Source of the DNA: Fibrobacter sp.
Lineage (GTDB): Bacteria; Fibrobacterota; Fibrobacteria; Fibrobacterales; Fibrobacteraceae
Assembly: GCA_024398965.1 (NCBI GenBank)
Contig: JAKSIF010000002.1
Span: 146,110 to 210,109 of the forward strand
Length of the DNA: 64,000 nt
Reading direction: 5' to 3'
How positions within the stretch are numbered: position 1 is the first letter of the stretch; every line of letters starts with the position of its first letter. The translations under genes were made by a program, and so were the position numbers. The notes under the pieces are model-generated. The model was not told the origin of the DNA. It searched no databases and worked only from the letters and a program-made list of their open reading frames with translations. Positions 52,002 to 60,835 of this stretch are shown one piece after another.

Positions 52002-53702
52002 ATGAAGCATGCCGTAGCCTTATCCCTAGCCATCAACCTATTCTTTCTGGCACTCTGCCTAATCTTTGGCGACCTCAAGTTTGGCGCCATCGACGACTAC
52101 TTTATGGCCGCAGTCTTGACTGGAGCCCACGGCACCAACTACAACCCACACCTGCTTTTCGTCAACGCAATCTACGGCTACGCGCTGATTCCTTTATACA
52201 AACTATTTCCCACCATCGGCTGGTACTATATCGGCGAGATGTTCAGCATATTCCTGAGCTTTTGTACCATCAGCTATATCATCATCAAAAAAATGGGTAT
52301 GCGATGGGGAACGCTTTTGGCGACATTATTCGTCGCCTTGTTCGCCAGTGATTTTTACCTAGTGCTGCAATTCACGCAGTGTGCAAGTTTGCTAAGCGCC
52401 GCAGGGATGCTGGTTTTTGCAAACGCCGTGTGCGAAAGCCGCCGCGCTCCCTTTGCCTACGCCCTCTTTCTTCTTCTCTGGGGAAGCGTCATGCGCTGGC
52501 AAGCATTCCTCATGGGCATGCCTTTCTTCTGCATCGGACTTTTATTCAACATCAAAAAATGCTGGGCAAATAAAATTCCGGTAATCATCACACTAACCGT
52601 AATGTTCGCCGCAGCCTTCGGCCTACAGCACTGGGACCGTCGCCTCTATACCACCCCTGAATACAAACCCTACATGGAAATCCAGGGACCAAGGGCAGCA
52701 CTCGGCGACGGCTCCAACTACAACGAGAATGCAGTCTACGAGGATATGGAAGAAATGGGTCGGTCCGGCAAAGATTACCACATGCTCACCAACTGGACCT
52801 TCTACGACACAGAGACCTTCGCCAAGGACAGCATGCAGTCCATCGTAAACGTCATTGGAGCATACCGCTACAAAAACGACCGCAAATCCATCCCGCAAGA
52901 ACTGTTGCAGGCGCTGGGCAAATCTTTGCGTGCCCCCCTTTGCTGGGTTTGGTTCGCCGCGTGTCTTTTAATACTTTGTACAAACAAAAAGAAGTTTCCG
53001 TACCTTTGGGCAAGCCTTGGCGTCATCTTTCTTTTAATGACCATGCTGCTCGCGCAAAACCGGTTAGTGTATCGCGTCGAAAGTGGATTCTGGCTTTATG
53101 CTGCAATTCTAGCAGTTCCTCTATGGAAGCAAATCCAAATAGAAAAATTGAATAAAATTATCAACTGCAAAACAACCATAGCAACGATTGTTATTATTGC
53201 CATTATAAACACAATTTCCTATGCTACAGCGGGCAACTCAGTCCGTGACCCCAGTACAGGCAAGTCAAGAACATTAGCAATCAAGGACTCCACCGACTAC
53301 AAGCAAGTTTTTGACTACATCGACAGCAACCCGGATAAAGTGTTCCTCTTGAGCATGAATGCCTACATGCGATTCAGCCACCACAAGATGCCGCCCTACA
53401 AGGCCGAGCCCTTCGGCAGCTACAGAAACACAATCAGTTTCGGATACTGGACCCCCTACCTGCCAGAAATCACCCAAACCCTCGCAGAATACTGCATCAC
53501 CAACCCCATGCGACAAGTCGTTGATAGCAATGTTATTGTCATAAACGAGCCCAAACTTGATGATTTCCTACTGCGCCACTATTACGGATCCGATTCCCTC
53601 GGCAACGATACTGGCGACACCATCATCGTAGACACCCTCCGCTCCATTGGCGAGATGAACTTTTTCAAATACAGGCTGGTACAAAATGAACGCAGCGAAT
53701 AG
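52002..53702 (+). CDS. Polytopic membrane protein, glycosyltransferase GT-C-like
   Basis: A 566-residue protein with about ten membrane helices in residues 1-400 and a soluble C terminus. The first loop holds AIDDYFMAA, with paired Asp like the D-D of GT-C glycosyltransferases. The C-terminal 150 residues carry KVFLLSMNAYMRF and YWTPYLPEI. A role in glycan assembly is inferred from fold and location; no family signature is firm. It overlaps wzm by 17 nt. Confidence 0.65.
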   Translation: MKHAVALSLAINLFFLALCLIFGDLKFGAIDDYFMAAVLTGAHGTNYNPHLLFVNAIYGYALIPLYKLFPTIGWYYIGEMFSIFLSFCTISYIIIKKMGMRWGTLLATLFVALFASDFYLVLQFTQCASLLSAAGMLVFANAVCESRRAPFAYALFLLLWGSVMRWQAFLMGMPFFCIGLLFNIKKCWANKIPVIITLTVMFAAAFGLQHWDRRLYTTPEYKPYMEIQGPRAALGDGSNYNENAVYEDMEEMGRSGKDYHMLTNWTFYDTETFAKDSMQSIVNVIGAYRYKNDRKSIPQELLQALGKSLRAPLCWVWFAACLLILCTNKKKFPYLWASLGVIFLLMTMLLAQNRLVYRVESGFWLYAAILAVPLWKQIQIEKLNKIINCKTTIATIVIIAIINTISYATAGNSVRDPSTGKSRTLAIKDSTDYKQVFDYIDSNPDKVFLLSMNAYMRFSHHKMPPYKAEPFGSYRNTISFGYWTPYLPEITQTLAEYCITNPMRQVVDSNVIVINEPKLDDFLLRHYYGSDSLGNDTGDTIIVDTLRSIGEMNFFKYRLVQNERSE

Positions 53703-54546
53703 CGAAAAATGGACCACCGAAATCAAGCCAAAGTCCAGCCTTTTAAGCATTGACTTCAAAGAACTTTGGCAGTACCGCGATCTTTACAGAATGTTCGTAA
53801 AACGCGATATCGTCACATGGTACAAACAAACCATTCTCGGCCCACTGTGGTTCTTCATCCAACCCATCATGACAACCATCATGTTTATGGTGGTGTTTGG
53901 CGGCATCGCAAAAATCAGTACCGACGGATTGCCCCAGCCACTGTTTTACCTGGCCGGCATTTGCCTGTGGCAATACTTTGCAGAATGTTTGAACCAGACC
54001 AGCAAAACCTTTATCGACAACGCCAACGTTTTCGGGAAAGTCTACTTTCCGCGCCTTGTGGTGCCCATGGCAACAGTCACAAGTAATCTGGTACGCCTTG
54101 CTATTCAGATGGGGTTGTTTCTGGTGGTATTTGCTTACTACATGATTTTCACGGACGCTCCCGTACATCCAAATTTGTACGCGCTCCTGACCCCGGCACT
54201 TATTTTGATTCTTGCGGGTCTGGGACTGGGATTCGGCATTCTTTTCAGCAGCCTTACAACAAAGTACCGCGACCTTGTATTTCTGCTCAGCTTTATTGTG
54301 CAGCTTTGGATGTACGCCACCCCGGTGATTTATCCGTTAAGCACAATCACCGACCCGCGCCTTAAAATGCTGATGCAGGCAAATCCCCTCTCCAGTATTC
54401 TTGAAACATTCAAGTTCGGGATGCTCGGCGTTGGAGAATTCAGCTGGGCCGCCCTAGGCTACAGCGCAGGATTCATGATAGTCCTGTTGGCACTTGGAAT
54501 TATCGTATTCAACAGAATCCAGAAAACTTTTATGGATACGGTGTAA
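53686..54546 (+). CDS. wzm: Polysaccharide ABC transporter permease (Wzm-like)
   Basis: A 286-residue ABC-2 type permease. It has the typical cytoplasmic start (LWQYRDLYRMFVKRDIVTWY) and KQTILGPLWFFIQPIMTTIM, six membrane helices, and the ending FNRIQKTFMDTV. It exports a lipid-linked O-antigen or similar glycan with Wzt. Its partner lies about 4.1 kb downstream instead of adjacent, because of intervening rearranged DNA. Confidence 0.92.
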   Translation: MNAANSEKWTTEIKPKSSLLSIDFKELWQYRDLYRMFVKRDIVTWYKQTILGPLWFFIQPIMTTIMFMVVFGGIAKISTDGLPQPLFYLAGICLWQYFAECLNQTSKTFIDNANVFGKVYFPRLVVPMATVTSNLVRLAIQMGLFLVVFAYYMIFTDAPVHPNLYALLTPALILILAGLGLGFGILFSSLTTKYRDLVFLLSFIVQLWMYATPVIYPLSTITDPRLKMLMQANPLSSILETFKFGMLGVGEFSWAALGYSAGFMIVLLALGIIVFNRIQKTFMDTV

Positions 54547-54558
54547 AGCAAAGAACGT

Positions 54559-54777
54559 CTAATTTTCCCTCCAAACATCCAACACCATAGATTCAATCAC
54601 GGATTCATCCTCTTCAGCCGCAACTTCCATAAAACCGAGAGACTTATAAAACGGTATTGCCGTTTCCAAAGGATGCAAAACAAGTACCCTGGCTCCCGCA
54701 ATTGAATCTTTTTTCGACAACGACAAATAATCTTCCTCGGAACAAGGAAGATGTTCAAAATCATTTTGCAGAATCAT
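54559..54777 (-). pseudogene. GNAT acetyltransferase, C-terminal fragment
   Basis: 72 codons ending in VLVLHPLETAIPFYKSLGFM, the motif B end of a GNAT fold. The acetyl-CoA-binding motif A (R/Q-x-x-G-x-G/A) is missing, and whole GNAT proteins are about twice as long. It is probably an N-terminally truncated gene. The ATG at 54777 is 3 nt after the stop of the small gene upstream. Confidence 0.6.
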
Positions 54778-54780
54778 TAA

Positions 54781-54909
54781 CTACTTAGAAGCGGGCTTAT
54801 AAGTTATAGGCCGACTTACCCTGGGTATCTTGATTTCCCCGGCAAGATACTTCATTACCTTATCCACCTGTGACGGAGGAACAACCACCGGTTTTGTATT
54901 CAACGCCAT
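54781..54909 (-). CDS. Tiny 42-residue protein upstream of GNAT fragment
   Basis: The frame MALNTKPVVVPPSQVDKVMK (then YLAGEIKIPRVSRPITYKPA SK-stop) has an AAGGA Shine-Dalgarno 7-8 nt upstream. It resembles the small first gene of a toxin-antitoxin style pair by size and coupling to the GNAT frame, but no antitoxin fold is recognised. The imperfect inverted repeat GTCCT ... AGGAC flanks its likely promoter. Confidence 0.5.
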   Translation of the reverse strand: MALNTKPVVVPPSQVDKVMKYLAGEIKIPRVSRPITYKPASK

Positions 54910-55117
54910 AACCTAGTCCTTTTTAGAGTTCATATAATAAACTTAGGACCAAAGCTAAACAGGCGATGATCTGGCAACATCCCATTTTTTGAATGTTTCT
55001 AAAATATAATTCTCCAGCGAAAATAAATCAAGAGTCTCGCCGTTTCCGCAAGTATTTTGCAAACAGTTGTTGACACAAACCGCCCGACTTTGTGCAATCC
55101 ATTCACAACATCCATGG

Positions 55118-55250
55118 CAGAACAGGCAACATCGACCTCCAACTTTTTCCCATTCAGAAACAACTGCTAATTTTCAGCAACAATGTAATCCTTCTTGTCC
55201 TTGAAAAGACGAACGATCGCAATACTTTGCTTAGTAGCCAAATGCCCCTC
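55118..55250 (-). pseudogene. Decayed ORF6N fragment, copy D
   Basis: Two blocks match ORF6N genes on the minus strand: one around the codons for NGQKLEADVA (near 55131-55155) and one around ENQQLL-KDYIVA to AIVRLFKD (near 55158-55240). The DNA between them is deleted. No long frame survives. Confidence 0.7.
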
Positions 55251-55313
55251 AGAGGTCCTGCGGAAATGCGATAGCACGTTCCAGCGACACATGGCAGAGA
55301 GTTAATCACCTCT
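55251..55313. repeat. 63-bp direct repeat, left copy
   Basis: AGAGGTCCTGCGGAAATGCG ... TTAATCACCTCT. It matches 56614-56676 with a single mismatch by eye. The two copies bracket the ORF6N copy C gene. Confidence 0.88.
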
Positions 55314-55482
55314 CCAATTTCAGCTAAGAGGATTAATTCTCACGACAACAAAATACACAAATGTTCACTACTTGTCAAGTGGAATTTTCCGCACACATCC
55401 AGCCAAGACGTCATTCTGGAGCGAAGCGATAGAATCCACTCCCCAGTCACCCCGACCTGATCGGGGGTCTAGATTTTTTACT
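55314..55482. other. Non-coding DNA with dispersed repeat word
   Basis: Holds GTCATTCTGGAGCGAAGCGA (55410-55429), the reverse complement form of the dispersed TTCGCTCC-type word, then a CCCCGACC-TGATC-GGGG-like hairpin (55451-55466). No gene. Confidence 0.45.
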
Positions 55483-55526
55483 ACATCCCCAGACATGGCT
55501 AGCGCCGCGAGGACCCCAACCTCAAG
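55483..55526 (+). pseudogene. Short wzt 5' fragment
   Basis: GCGCCGCGAGGACCCC-A-ACCTCAA matches the wzt coding DNA for residues 37-45 (58766-58790) with one change; the bases before it match weakly. It looks like a relic of an earlier wzt copy. Confidence 0.5.
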
Positions 55527-56547
55527 CCTCCTTCAACAGCAAGTCCATCAGAGGGTGGTAAAGGTCCTTGAATTCAAGTGTCGCTACAGTTGCCACCCTA
55601 TTCCCGGCGTCTTTGCTGGAGGGGCCACAGTGGTACAGAATCTCATTTTCCTCGTTATAGTCGATAAAGACATAACGATCATGGAAAATTCCCATGGCAG
55701 ACCTTACAGAAAGCGTCAGATCGGGCCTAGCAGCCCTAAAATCAGCAAGAATAGCCTCCGTCAATACCTGGCGACCCCACTGGTCACTGAAAATCATAAT
55801 TTCAAGGCCTTCCGGCACACCTCGCAGCAAGTCAAGAGTCTTTACACACACATACTCATCGATAACATAGATAGACTTCTTTGCAAGAGCGTAAATCTGC
55901 GTATATGCAATGTCCGCCTCAAGTTTTTGACCATTCATGATCAAGTAATGCTTGTAGGTATTAGGGTCAATGAAATTGTCCATGACCTTTTGTAAATCAT
56001 CTTGCATGGAGAACACTGTATTGGACAAATTTCCAAGATCTTGCCGAACCAGACCTATTTCCCGAGTATTCAAAGCAGTCTGAGCACCCAGTTGGGCAAG
56101 CCCATCCGCACCAAGCAACTGCTGATTTTCAGCAACAATGTAATCCTTCATTTCTTTAAACAAAAGCATTATGGCAATACTTTGCTTAATAGCAAGCTCC
56201 CCCTTAAGAACGGTCATCAACATGTAAATACCTTGTTCTGTAAATGCATAAGGTAAATAGACTCGCCCACCTTTCACCCCTTTGATCTGCATCGAGGTGC
56301 AATTTTTGCACCTCGATAATTCAGCAATTTCGTCCACAGTCAACTGAAATCGGAAAAACTCGGGAAAACGTTCTATATTATTCTTAACTTGCCTATTGAA
56401 ATCCTTGGTGCTATACCCATAAATTTCCGCCAGATCGGCGTCAAGCATCACCTTTACGCCGCGGATGGTGTAAACCTTGTTCTTCAAGAAACTCTCGTCC
56501 ACGAGAGAAAACTCGGCACTATTGCCGACAACCACATTCTTTTTCAT
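55522..56547 (-). CDS. ORF6N-domain protein, copy C (full length)
   Basis: 341 residues, the longest copy. The N-terminal 18 residues are specific; the ORF6N domain is about 20-135 (VYTIRGVKVMLDADLAEIYG; YLPYAFTEQGIYMLMTVLKG). A coiled linker (about 165-200) leads to a C-terminal domain ending FHDRYVFIDYNEE, YHCGPSSKDAGNRV and LEFKDLYHPLMDLLL. It shows the full C terminus that copies A and B have lost. No ligase or leader RNA is next to it. It is bracketed by 63-bp direct repeats. Confidence 0.82.
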   Translation of the reverse strand: MKKNVVVGNSAEFSLVDESFLKNKVYTIRGVKVMLDADLAEIYGYSTKDFNRQVKNNIERFPEFFRFQLTVDEIAELSRCKNCTSMQIKGVKGGRVYLPYAFTEQGIYMLMTVLKGELAIKQSIAIMLLFKEMKDYIVAENQQLLGADGLAQLGAQTALNTREIGLVRQDLGNLSNTVFSMQDDLQKVMDNFIDPNTYKHYLIMNGQKLEADIAYTQIYALAKKSIYVIDEYVCVKTLDLLRGVPEGLEIMIFSDQWGRQVLTEAILADFRAARPDLTLSVRSAMGIFHDRYVFIDYNEENEILYHCGPSSKDAGNRVATVATLEFKDLYHPLMDLLLKEA

Positions 56548-56613
56548 GAATTATTCTACGGGATTCCCGAAATCCCATGCTCTACGCATGCTGCCGAGGG
56601 GCCGATTCCCTTC

Positions 56614-56676
56614 AGAGGTCCTGCGGAAATGCGATTGCACGTTCCAGCGACACATGGCAGAGAGTTAATCACCTCT
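56614..56676. repeat. 63-bp direct repeat, right copy
   Basis: The same word as 55251-55313 with GATTGCAC in place of GATAGCAC. Immediately beyond it begins a decayed wzm 3' end. Confidence 0.88.
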
Positions 56677-56832
56677 CTAGTATCCTTGAGGCATTCAAGT
56701 TCAGATAGTTTGGCATAGGCGAATTCAACTGGGTAGCCCTTAGCCACTGCGCAGGCATCATGGCAATTCTTTTAGCCCAGGTAATTTCGACTTCAACAGA
56801 ATCCAAAGAACATTTATGGAAACGTATAGCCA
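56672..56832 (+). pseudogene. Decayed second copy of the wzm 3' end
   Basis: The DNA matches 54388-54545, the last 50 codons of wzm, with about one difference in four and small indels. Shared words include GAATTCA-CTGGG, GCGCAGG and AACAGAATCCA-A-AA. The frame is broken. Confidence 0.8.
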
Positions 56833-56867
56833 AAGCGTTTTTGCAATATTTTTTTATTTCAAGCGAA

Positions 56868-58616
56868 TCATTTTGCATCCATAAACTTATCATATTGAAT
56901 GCTTCTTTGACGCAACAGGGTATTCAAGCTATCCAAACCATATAGTTCAAGCATGGTAGGTTCCTTGGAAAACAACGATCTTCCTAAACCAAAGCCATGA
57001 TCAGGAAGTTGCCACCCCAACGCCTCAAGAATAGACGGAGCAAGATCCATATTTGAATAATTTCGTTTTCGATTAACATCATTCTGTGACACATTCAGGA
57101 AAAACGACATCGTGTAAAGATGTTCATCTAAAGGCAATCCGACTTTTTCTGCAACAAGTTGTAAAGTGTGGTCCCCAGCAACCATAACAACCGTATTACT
57201 GTACCACGATTGTGCAGCAATCCATTTCAAAAGTTCGTCTACTTGAAAAGAGGAACAGCGCAAAGCATTTCTCATGCCATTACTTTCTGTTTTCAAACAG
57301 GCTTCATCAACATAACCATCGGGCTGATGAGTATTCACCGTAAGAATATAAGTTACAAAAGGTTCACTCAGCTTAGACAACGAATCCATTTGCTTTTTTG
57401 CAAAATCAAAAACCTTTTTGTCTTCCAAGCCCCAGAAAACCCTATATTCTTTTGGAATATTTTCCATTTCCTTAATCAAGGAATCATCATATAACTTTAC
57501 GTTTCCATGAGATTCAAGAAATAAATTCTTCTGGGTAAACTTGCCACTAGACCCCTGAACATAAACTTGATTATACCCATGTTTTTCCAATAAATCGGTA
57601 ATGCAGTCTGCTCCCGGCAAATAGGTCGGTAGCTTTCCGTGATATTCATCAATATTCATTGGTAAATTTAAGGGGATACCACACAGTGCAGTCGTTATTC
57701 CTGCAATAGTCCAACTAGCCCCGGCAACGCTCTCTGCACCAGGTTCAAAATCAATTCCTAGCTTACTCCACTCATTCAATTCTGGGGTGTAGGGTCTGAA
57801 ATTATTGGACATAGACTCCAAAAACAGTACAATCAAGTTTTTGTTTTTCGGCTGAATATTCAAATCAATCAATGCTGGCTCTACATAATTATTTCTATAG
57901 AATTCAGAATCCACACTATTTTCAAACAAAGCTCCAAAAGATTGGCTAAAAAAAATAGATGGAATTAGGAACAAAAAACAGCACACCGCCCCCAAAAGAA
58001 ACTGCATAACATATCTTGAAATGACATTCAATTTCACGACAAACGATTTTCCTACATATAATAATCTTGCAAAAATAAACTGCAAAACAAAAATCATCAA
58101 CAATGTAACGGCACCATTAACAAGCACATAGTCGATAAACGATTTAATCACAAATTCACCGGATCCGTCAATGGGGGCAAATAGAGTGAAAAGTACTGCA
58201 TCAGCATTATTCAGCTGAAACATTTCTCCAGCCCAAGGTATAGTCAAGAGACATAAGAATAGAATGGACTGAATTACAAAAAATAACACCGTTGTAAATC
58301 GAGACGTTTCTCTCAATTCTTGCATGAGAGTCATTATTTTAGGCAAACGAGCATAACTAACTAGAGTCCAAGTCGCCCCAAAGTAGACAATCAAAAAAAT
58401 CAGATTACTTTCGATAAGGCCCAAATTTTCTTTGCAAAAAACAACAAAAGACACTAAAGGTATCGTTACAAAACCAGCCATAAATAATCGACGAGGCATT
58501 TTATTTTTAAAAAATACCCAACCAATGCAAGCAAGAATAATTGAAATTAAAAAATTGAGTTCAAAAGCAAACATGGAAAAAAAATAGATATAAAACCAGC
58601 TAACATTTTTTCTCAT
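56868..58616 (-). CDS. MdoB/LtaS-like phosphoglycerol transferase family membrane protein
   Basis: A 582-residue protein. Five to six membrane helices fill residues 1-230. A periplasmic alkaline-phosphatase-superfamily domain follows: IVLFLESMSNNFRPYTPELN, then VAGASWTIAGITTALCGIP with the Ser/Thr nucleophile region, VTYILTVNTHQPDGY and VVMVAGDHTLQLV. Relatives transfer glycerol phosphate or phosphoethanolamine onto glycans. It is AT-rich and points against the flanking transporter genes, so it was probably acquired. It may decorate the exported polysaccharide. Confidence 0.85.
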   Translation of the reverse strand: MRKNVSWFYIYFFSMFAFELNFLISIILACIGWVFFKNKMPRRLFMAGFVTIPLVSFVVFCKENLGLIESNLIFLIVYFGATWTLVSYARLPKIMTLMQELRETSRFTTVLFFVIQSILFLCLLTIPWAGEMFQLNNADAVLFTLFAPIDGSGEFVIKSFIDYVLVNGAVTLLMIFVLQFIFARLLYVGKSFVVKLNVISRYVMQFLLGAVCCFLFLIPSIFFSQSFGALFENSVDSEFYRNNYVEPALIDLNIQPKNKNLIVLFLESMSNNFRPYTPELNEWSKLGIDFEPGAESVAGASWTIAGITTALCGIPLNLPMNIDEYHGKLPTYLPGADCITDLLEKHGYNQVYVQGSSGKFTQKNLFLESHGNVKLYDDSLIKEMENIPKEYRVFWGLEDKKVFDFAKKQMDSLSKLSEPFVTYILTVNTHQPDGYVDEACLKTESNGMRNALRCSSFQVDELLKWIAAQSWYSNTVVMVAGDHTLQLVAEKVGLPLDEHLYTMSFFLNVSQNDVNRKRNYSNMDLAPSILEALGWQLPDHGFGLGRSLFSKEPTMLELYGLDSLNTLLRQRSIQYDKFMDAK

Positions 58617-58653
58617 TTGATTCTTTCGTCAAATATTTATTACTTTTTGTGAT

Positions 58654-59913
58654 ATGGCCACCGCAATCGAGTTTGAAAACATAAGCAAGCAGTACCGCCT
58701 GGGCTTGGTAAGCACGGGCACGCTCAGCCACGACCTCAATCGATTCTGGCAGACCAAGATCTTGCGCCGCGAGGACCCCTACCTCAAAGTAGGCGAAACC
58801 AACGACCGCGCAAGCAAAGGTTCCAGCGACTACGTGTGGGCCCTGAAGGACATCAACTTCAAGGTGGAACAGGGCGACGTCGTGGGCATCATCGGCCGCA
58901 ACGGCGCAGGCAAAAGCACGCTCCTCAAGCTGCTCTCCCGCGTGACCGCACCCACCACGGGCATCATCCGCGCCAAGGGCCGCATCGCAAGCCTGCTGGA
59001 AGTGGGCACCGGCTTCCACCCCGAAATGACCGGCCGCGAGAACATCTACATGAACGGCGCCATCATGGGCATGACCCGCGCCGAAATCTCCCGCAAGCTG
59101 GACGAGATCGTAGACTTCAGCGGCTGCGAACGCTACCTCGACACCCCCGTCAAGCGCTACTCCAGCGGCATGACCGTCCGCCTGGGCTTCGCCATCGCCG
59201 CCCACCTGGAACCCGAAATCCTCGTGGTGGACGAAGTGCTGGCCGTAGGCGACGCCGAATTCCAGAAGAAAGCCATCGGCAAGATGCAGGACGTAAGCAA
59301 AGGCGAAGGCCGGACCGTGCTGTTCGTGAGCCATAATATGGCCGCGGTAAAGAACCTTTGCAAGAACGGTATTCTTCTTGAATACGGCAAAATAAAACAG
59401 ACCGGAAGCATAGATAATGTTGTTGATTCATATTTGCAAAACGCAACAACAGCAACCCACTGGAATACACAAAATATTTCATTCTCGGGAAATGGTATTT
59501 TGAAAGTCCGTTCTTTTTCTCTTAAATCACCTAACGGTTTTATAACAAATAACGATCCAATACATCTTCACATAAGTATAGACAATCCAAAGAAAATCAA
59601 AGGTGCTTTAGAAGTTGCAGGGAAAATTGAATCTGCAGACAAAACATATATCCACTATTTTTCTTCAAAACTGAAAAACAAAACATTCCATCTAGATGGC
59701 TCTGAACACATATCCATAGAATGTTCTTTTAGAAAACTCCCCTTAAATGCAGGGATCTATTCAATAGGAATCGAATTAAAGTTCAATGAGGATGTTGTTT
59801 ATTGGGCAGAAAACGCAGGATCATTTCAAATGCAAAATTCAGATTTTTACAATTCAGGATTTATATGGAATAAAGGGCTCTTTTTAATTGACCAAGAATG
59901 GAAGCGGATATGA
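58654..59913 (+). CDS. wzt: Polysaccharide ABC transporter ATPase with C-terminal cargo domain (Wzt-like)
   Basis: A 419-residue protein. The ATPase domain (1-240) has Walker A GRNGAGKST (81-89), signature YSSGM (169-173), Walker B ILVVDE (189-194) and H-loop His227. Residues 255-419 form a beta-sandwich like Wzt C-terminal domains, which bind the capped end of the glycan. The first about 228 codons are very GC-rich and the rest AT-rich, with a sharp change near 59340. It works with Wzm. The end overlaps the next gene by 4 nt (ATGA). Confidence 0.92.
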   Translation: MATAIEFENISKQYRLGLVSTGTLSHDLNRFWQTKILRREDPYLKVGETNDRASKGSSDYVWALKDINFKVEQGDVVGIIGRNGAGKSTLLKLLSRVTAPTTGIIRAKGRIASLLEVGTGFHPEMTGRENIYMNGAIMGMTRAEISRKLDEIVDFSGCERYLDTPVKRYSSGMTVRLGFAIAAHLEPEILVVDEVLAVGDAEFQKKAIGKMQDVSKGEGRTVLFVSHNMAAVKNLCKNGILLEYGKIKQTGSIDNVVDSYLQNATTATHWNTQNISFSGNGILKVRSFSLKSPNGFITNNDPIHLHISIDNPKKIKGALEVAGKIESADKTYIHYFSSKLKNKTFHLDGSEHISIECSFRKLPLNAGIYSIGIELKFNEDVVYWAENAGSFQMQNSDFYNSGFIWNKGLFLIDQEWKRI

Positions 59914-60809
59914 CTAAAATTTTAGAATGGTTAAAAGGTTTCTGGCTTGATTTTTCAAATAGACGGTTAAGAAAAAATTTTCCGAAGCTATTTTACTGGA
60001 TTGGGGTTAAAGAATGGTATTACAACCAAACACACGAAAAATTAGACTATCGTGATGTAAAAAATATAAATGAGAAAATGATGTGGTTGTCAAGATACTG
60101 GCAACACCCCCTAAAAACTTTATGTGCAGATAAATATCGCGTTAGAGAATATGTAAAACAATGTGGCTTAGAAAAAATTCTGGTTCCATTGTTCGGAGTA
60201 TATGAAAAAGCAGACGATATTGACTTCGCATCCTTACCAAATCAGTTCGTTCTTAAATGCAACCATGCCTCAGGAAGCAACATTATTTGTCTGGACAAGG
60301 ATTCATTAAATAGTGATAAAGCCAAAAAGAAACTTAACGAATGGATGAATCAAAACTTCGGTTTTGAGACATATGAGCCTCAGTACGAAAAGATTCAAAG
60401 AAAAATCGTTTGTGAAAAATTATTAGAAGAGTCGCCCTTAGAAATTCAACTATACTGCATCAATGGTGAACCCGATTTTTTTCTTGTATGTCGCAAACAT
60501 TTGAACGGAAATTATGATGCATTTTCTTACACTCTAGACTGGCAAAGAGTCGCATATAGAATTGGAGAAGAAAACCGATTAAACGAGAAAATTAACAAGC
60601 CGACTAAACTAAAAGAGATTATTGAATACGCAAAAATTCTTTCAAAACCATTCCCCTTTGTAAGGGTTGATTTTTTTTATGTTCAAGAATCTATCTATCT
60701 TGCAGAACTAACATTTTCTTCAAGTGCCAATGTGTTACATAATAACACAAAACAAGTCATTGAAGAAATGGGCAGAAAACTTGTTTTGCCATCAAAAAAT
60801 ATTCCATAG
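59910..60809 (+). CDS. TupA-like ATP-grasp protein
   Basis: The ATG at 59910 overlaps the wzt stop; an ATG at 59898 is also in frame. About 299 residues. The ATP-grasp pattern of TupA-like proteins is seen: ADKYRVREYVKQCGLEKILV, LPNQFVLKCNHASGSNIICL, KIVCEKLLEE and PFVRVDFFYVQESIYLAELT. TupA relatives act in polysaccharide or teichuronopeptide synthesis. It is AT-rich like the wzt 3' half. Confidence 0.85.
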   Translation: MTKILEWLKGFWLDFSNRRLRKNFPKLFYWIGVKEWYYNQTHEKLDYRDVKNINEKMMWLSRYWQHPLKTLCADKYRVREYVKQCGLEKILVPLFGVYEKADDIDFASLPNQFVLKCNHASGSNIICLDKDSLNSDKAKKKLNEWMNQNFGFETYEPQYEKIQRKIVCEKLLEESPLEIQLYCINGEPDFFLVCRKHLNGNYDAFSYTLDWQRVAYRIGEENRLNEKINKPTKLKEIIEYAKILSKPFPFVRVDFFYVQESIYLAELTFSSSANVLHNNTKQVIEEMGRKLVLPSKNIP

Positions 60810-60835
60810 CTCCATTTTCAGCAGACGAACTTACC

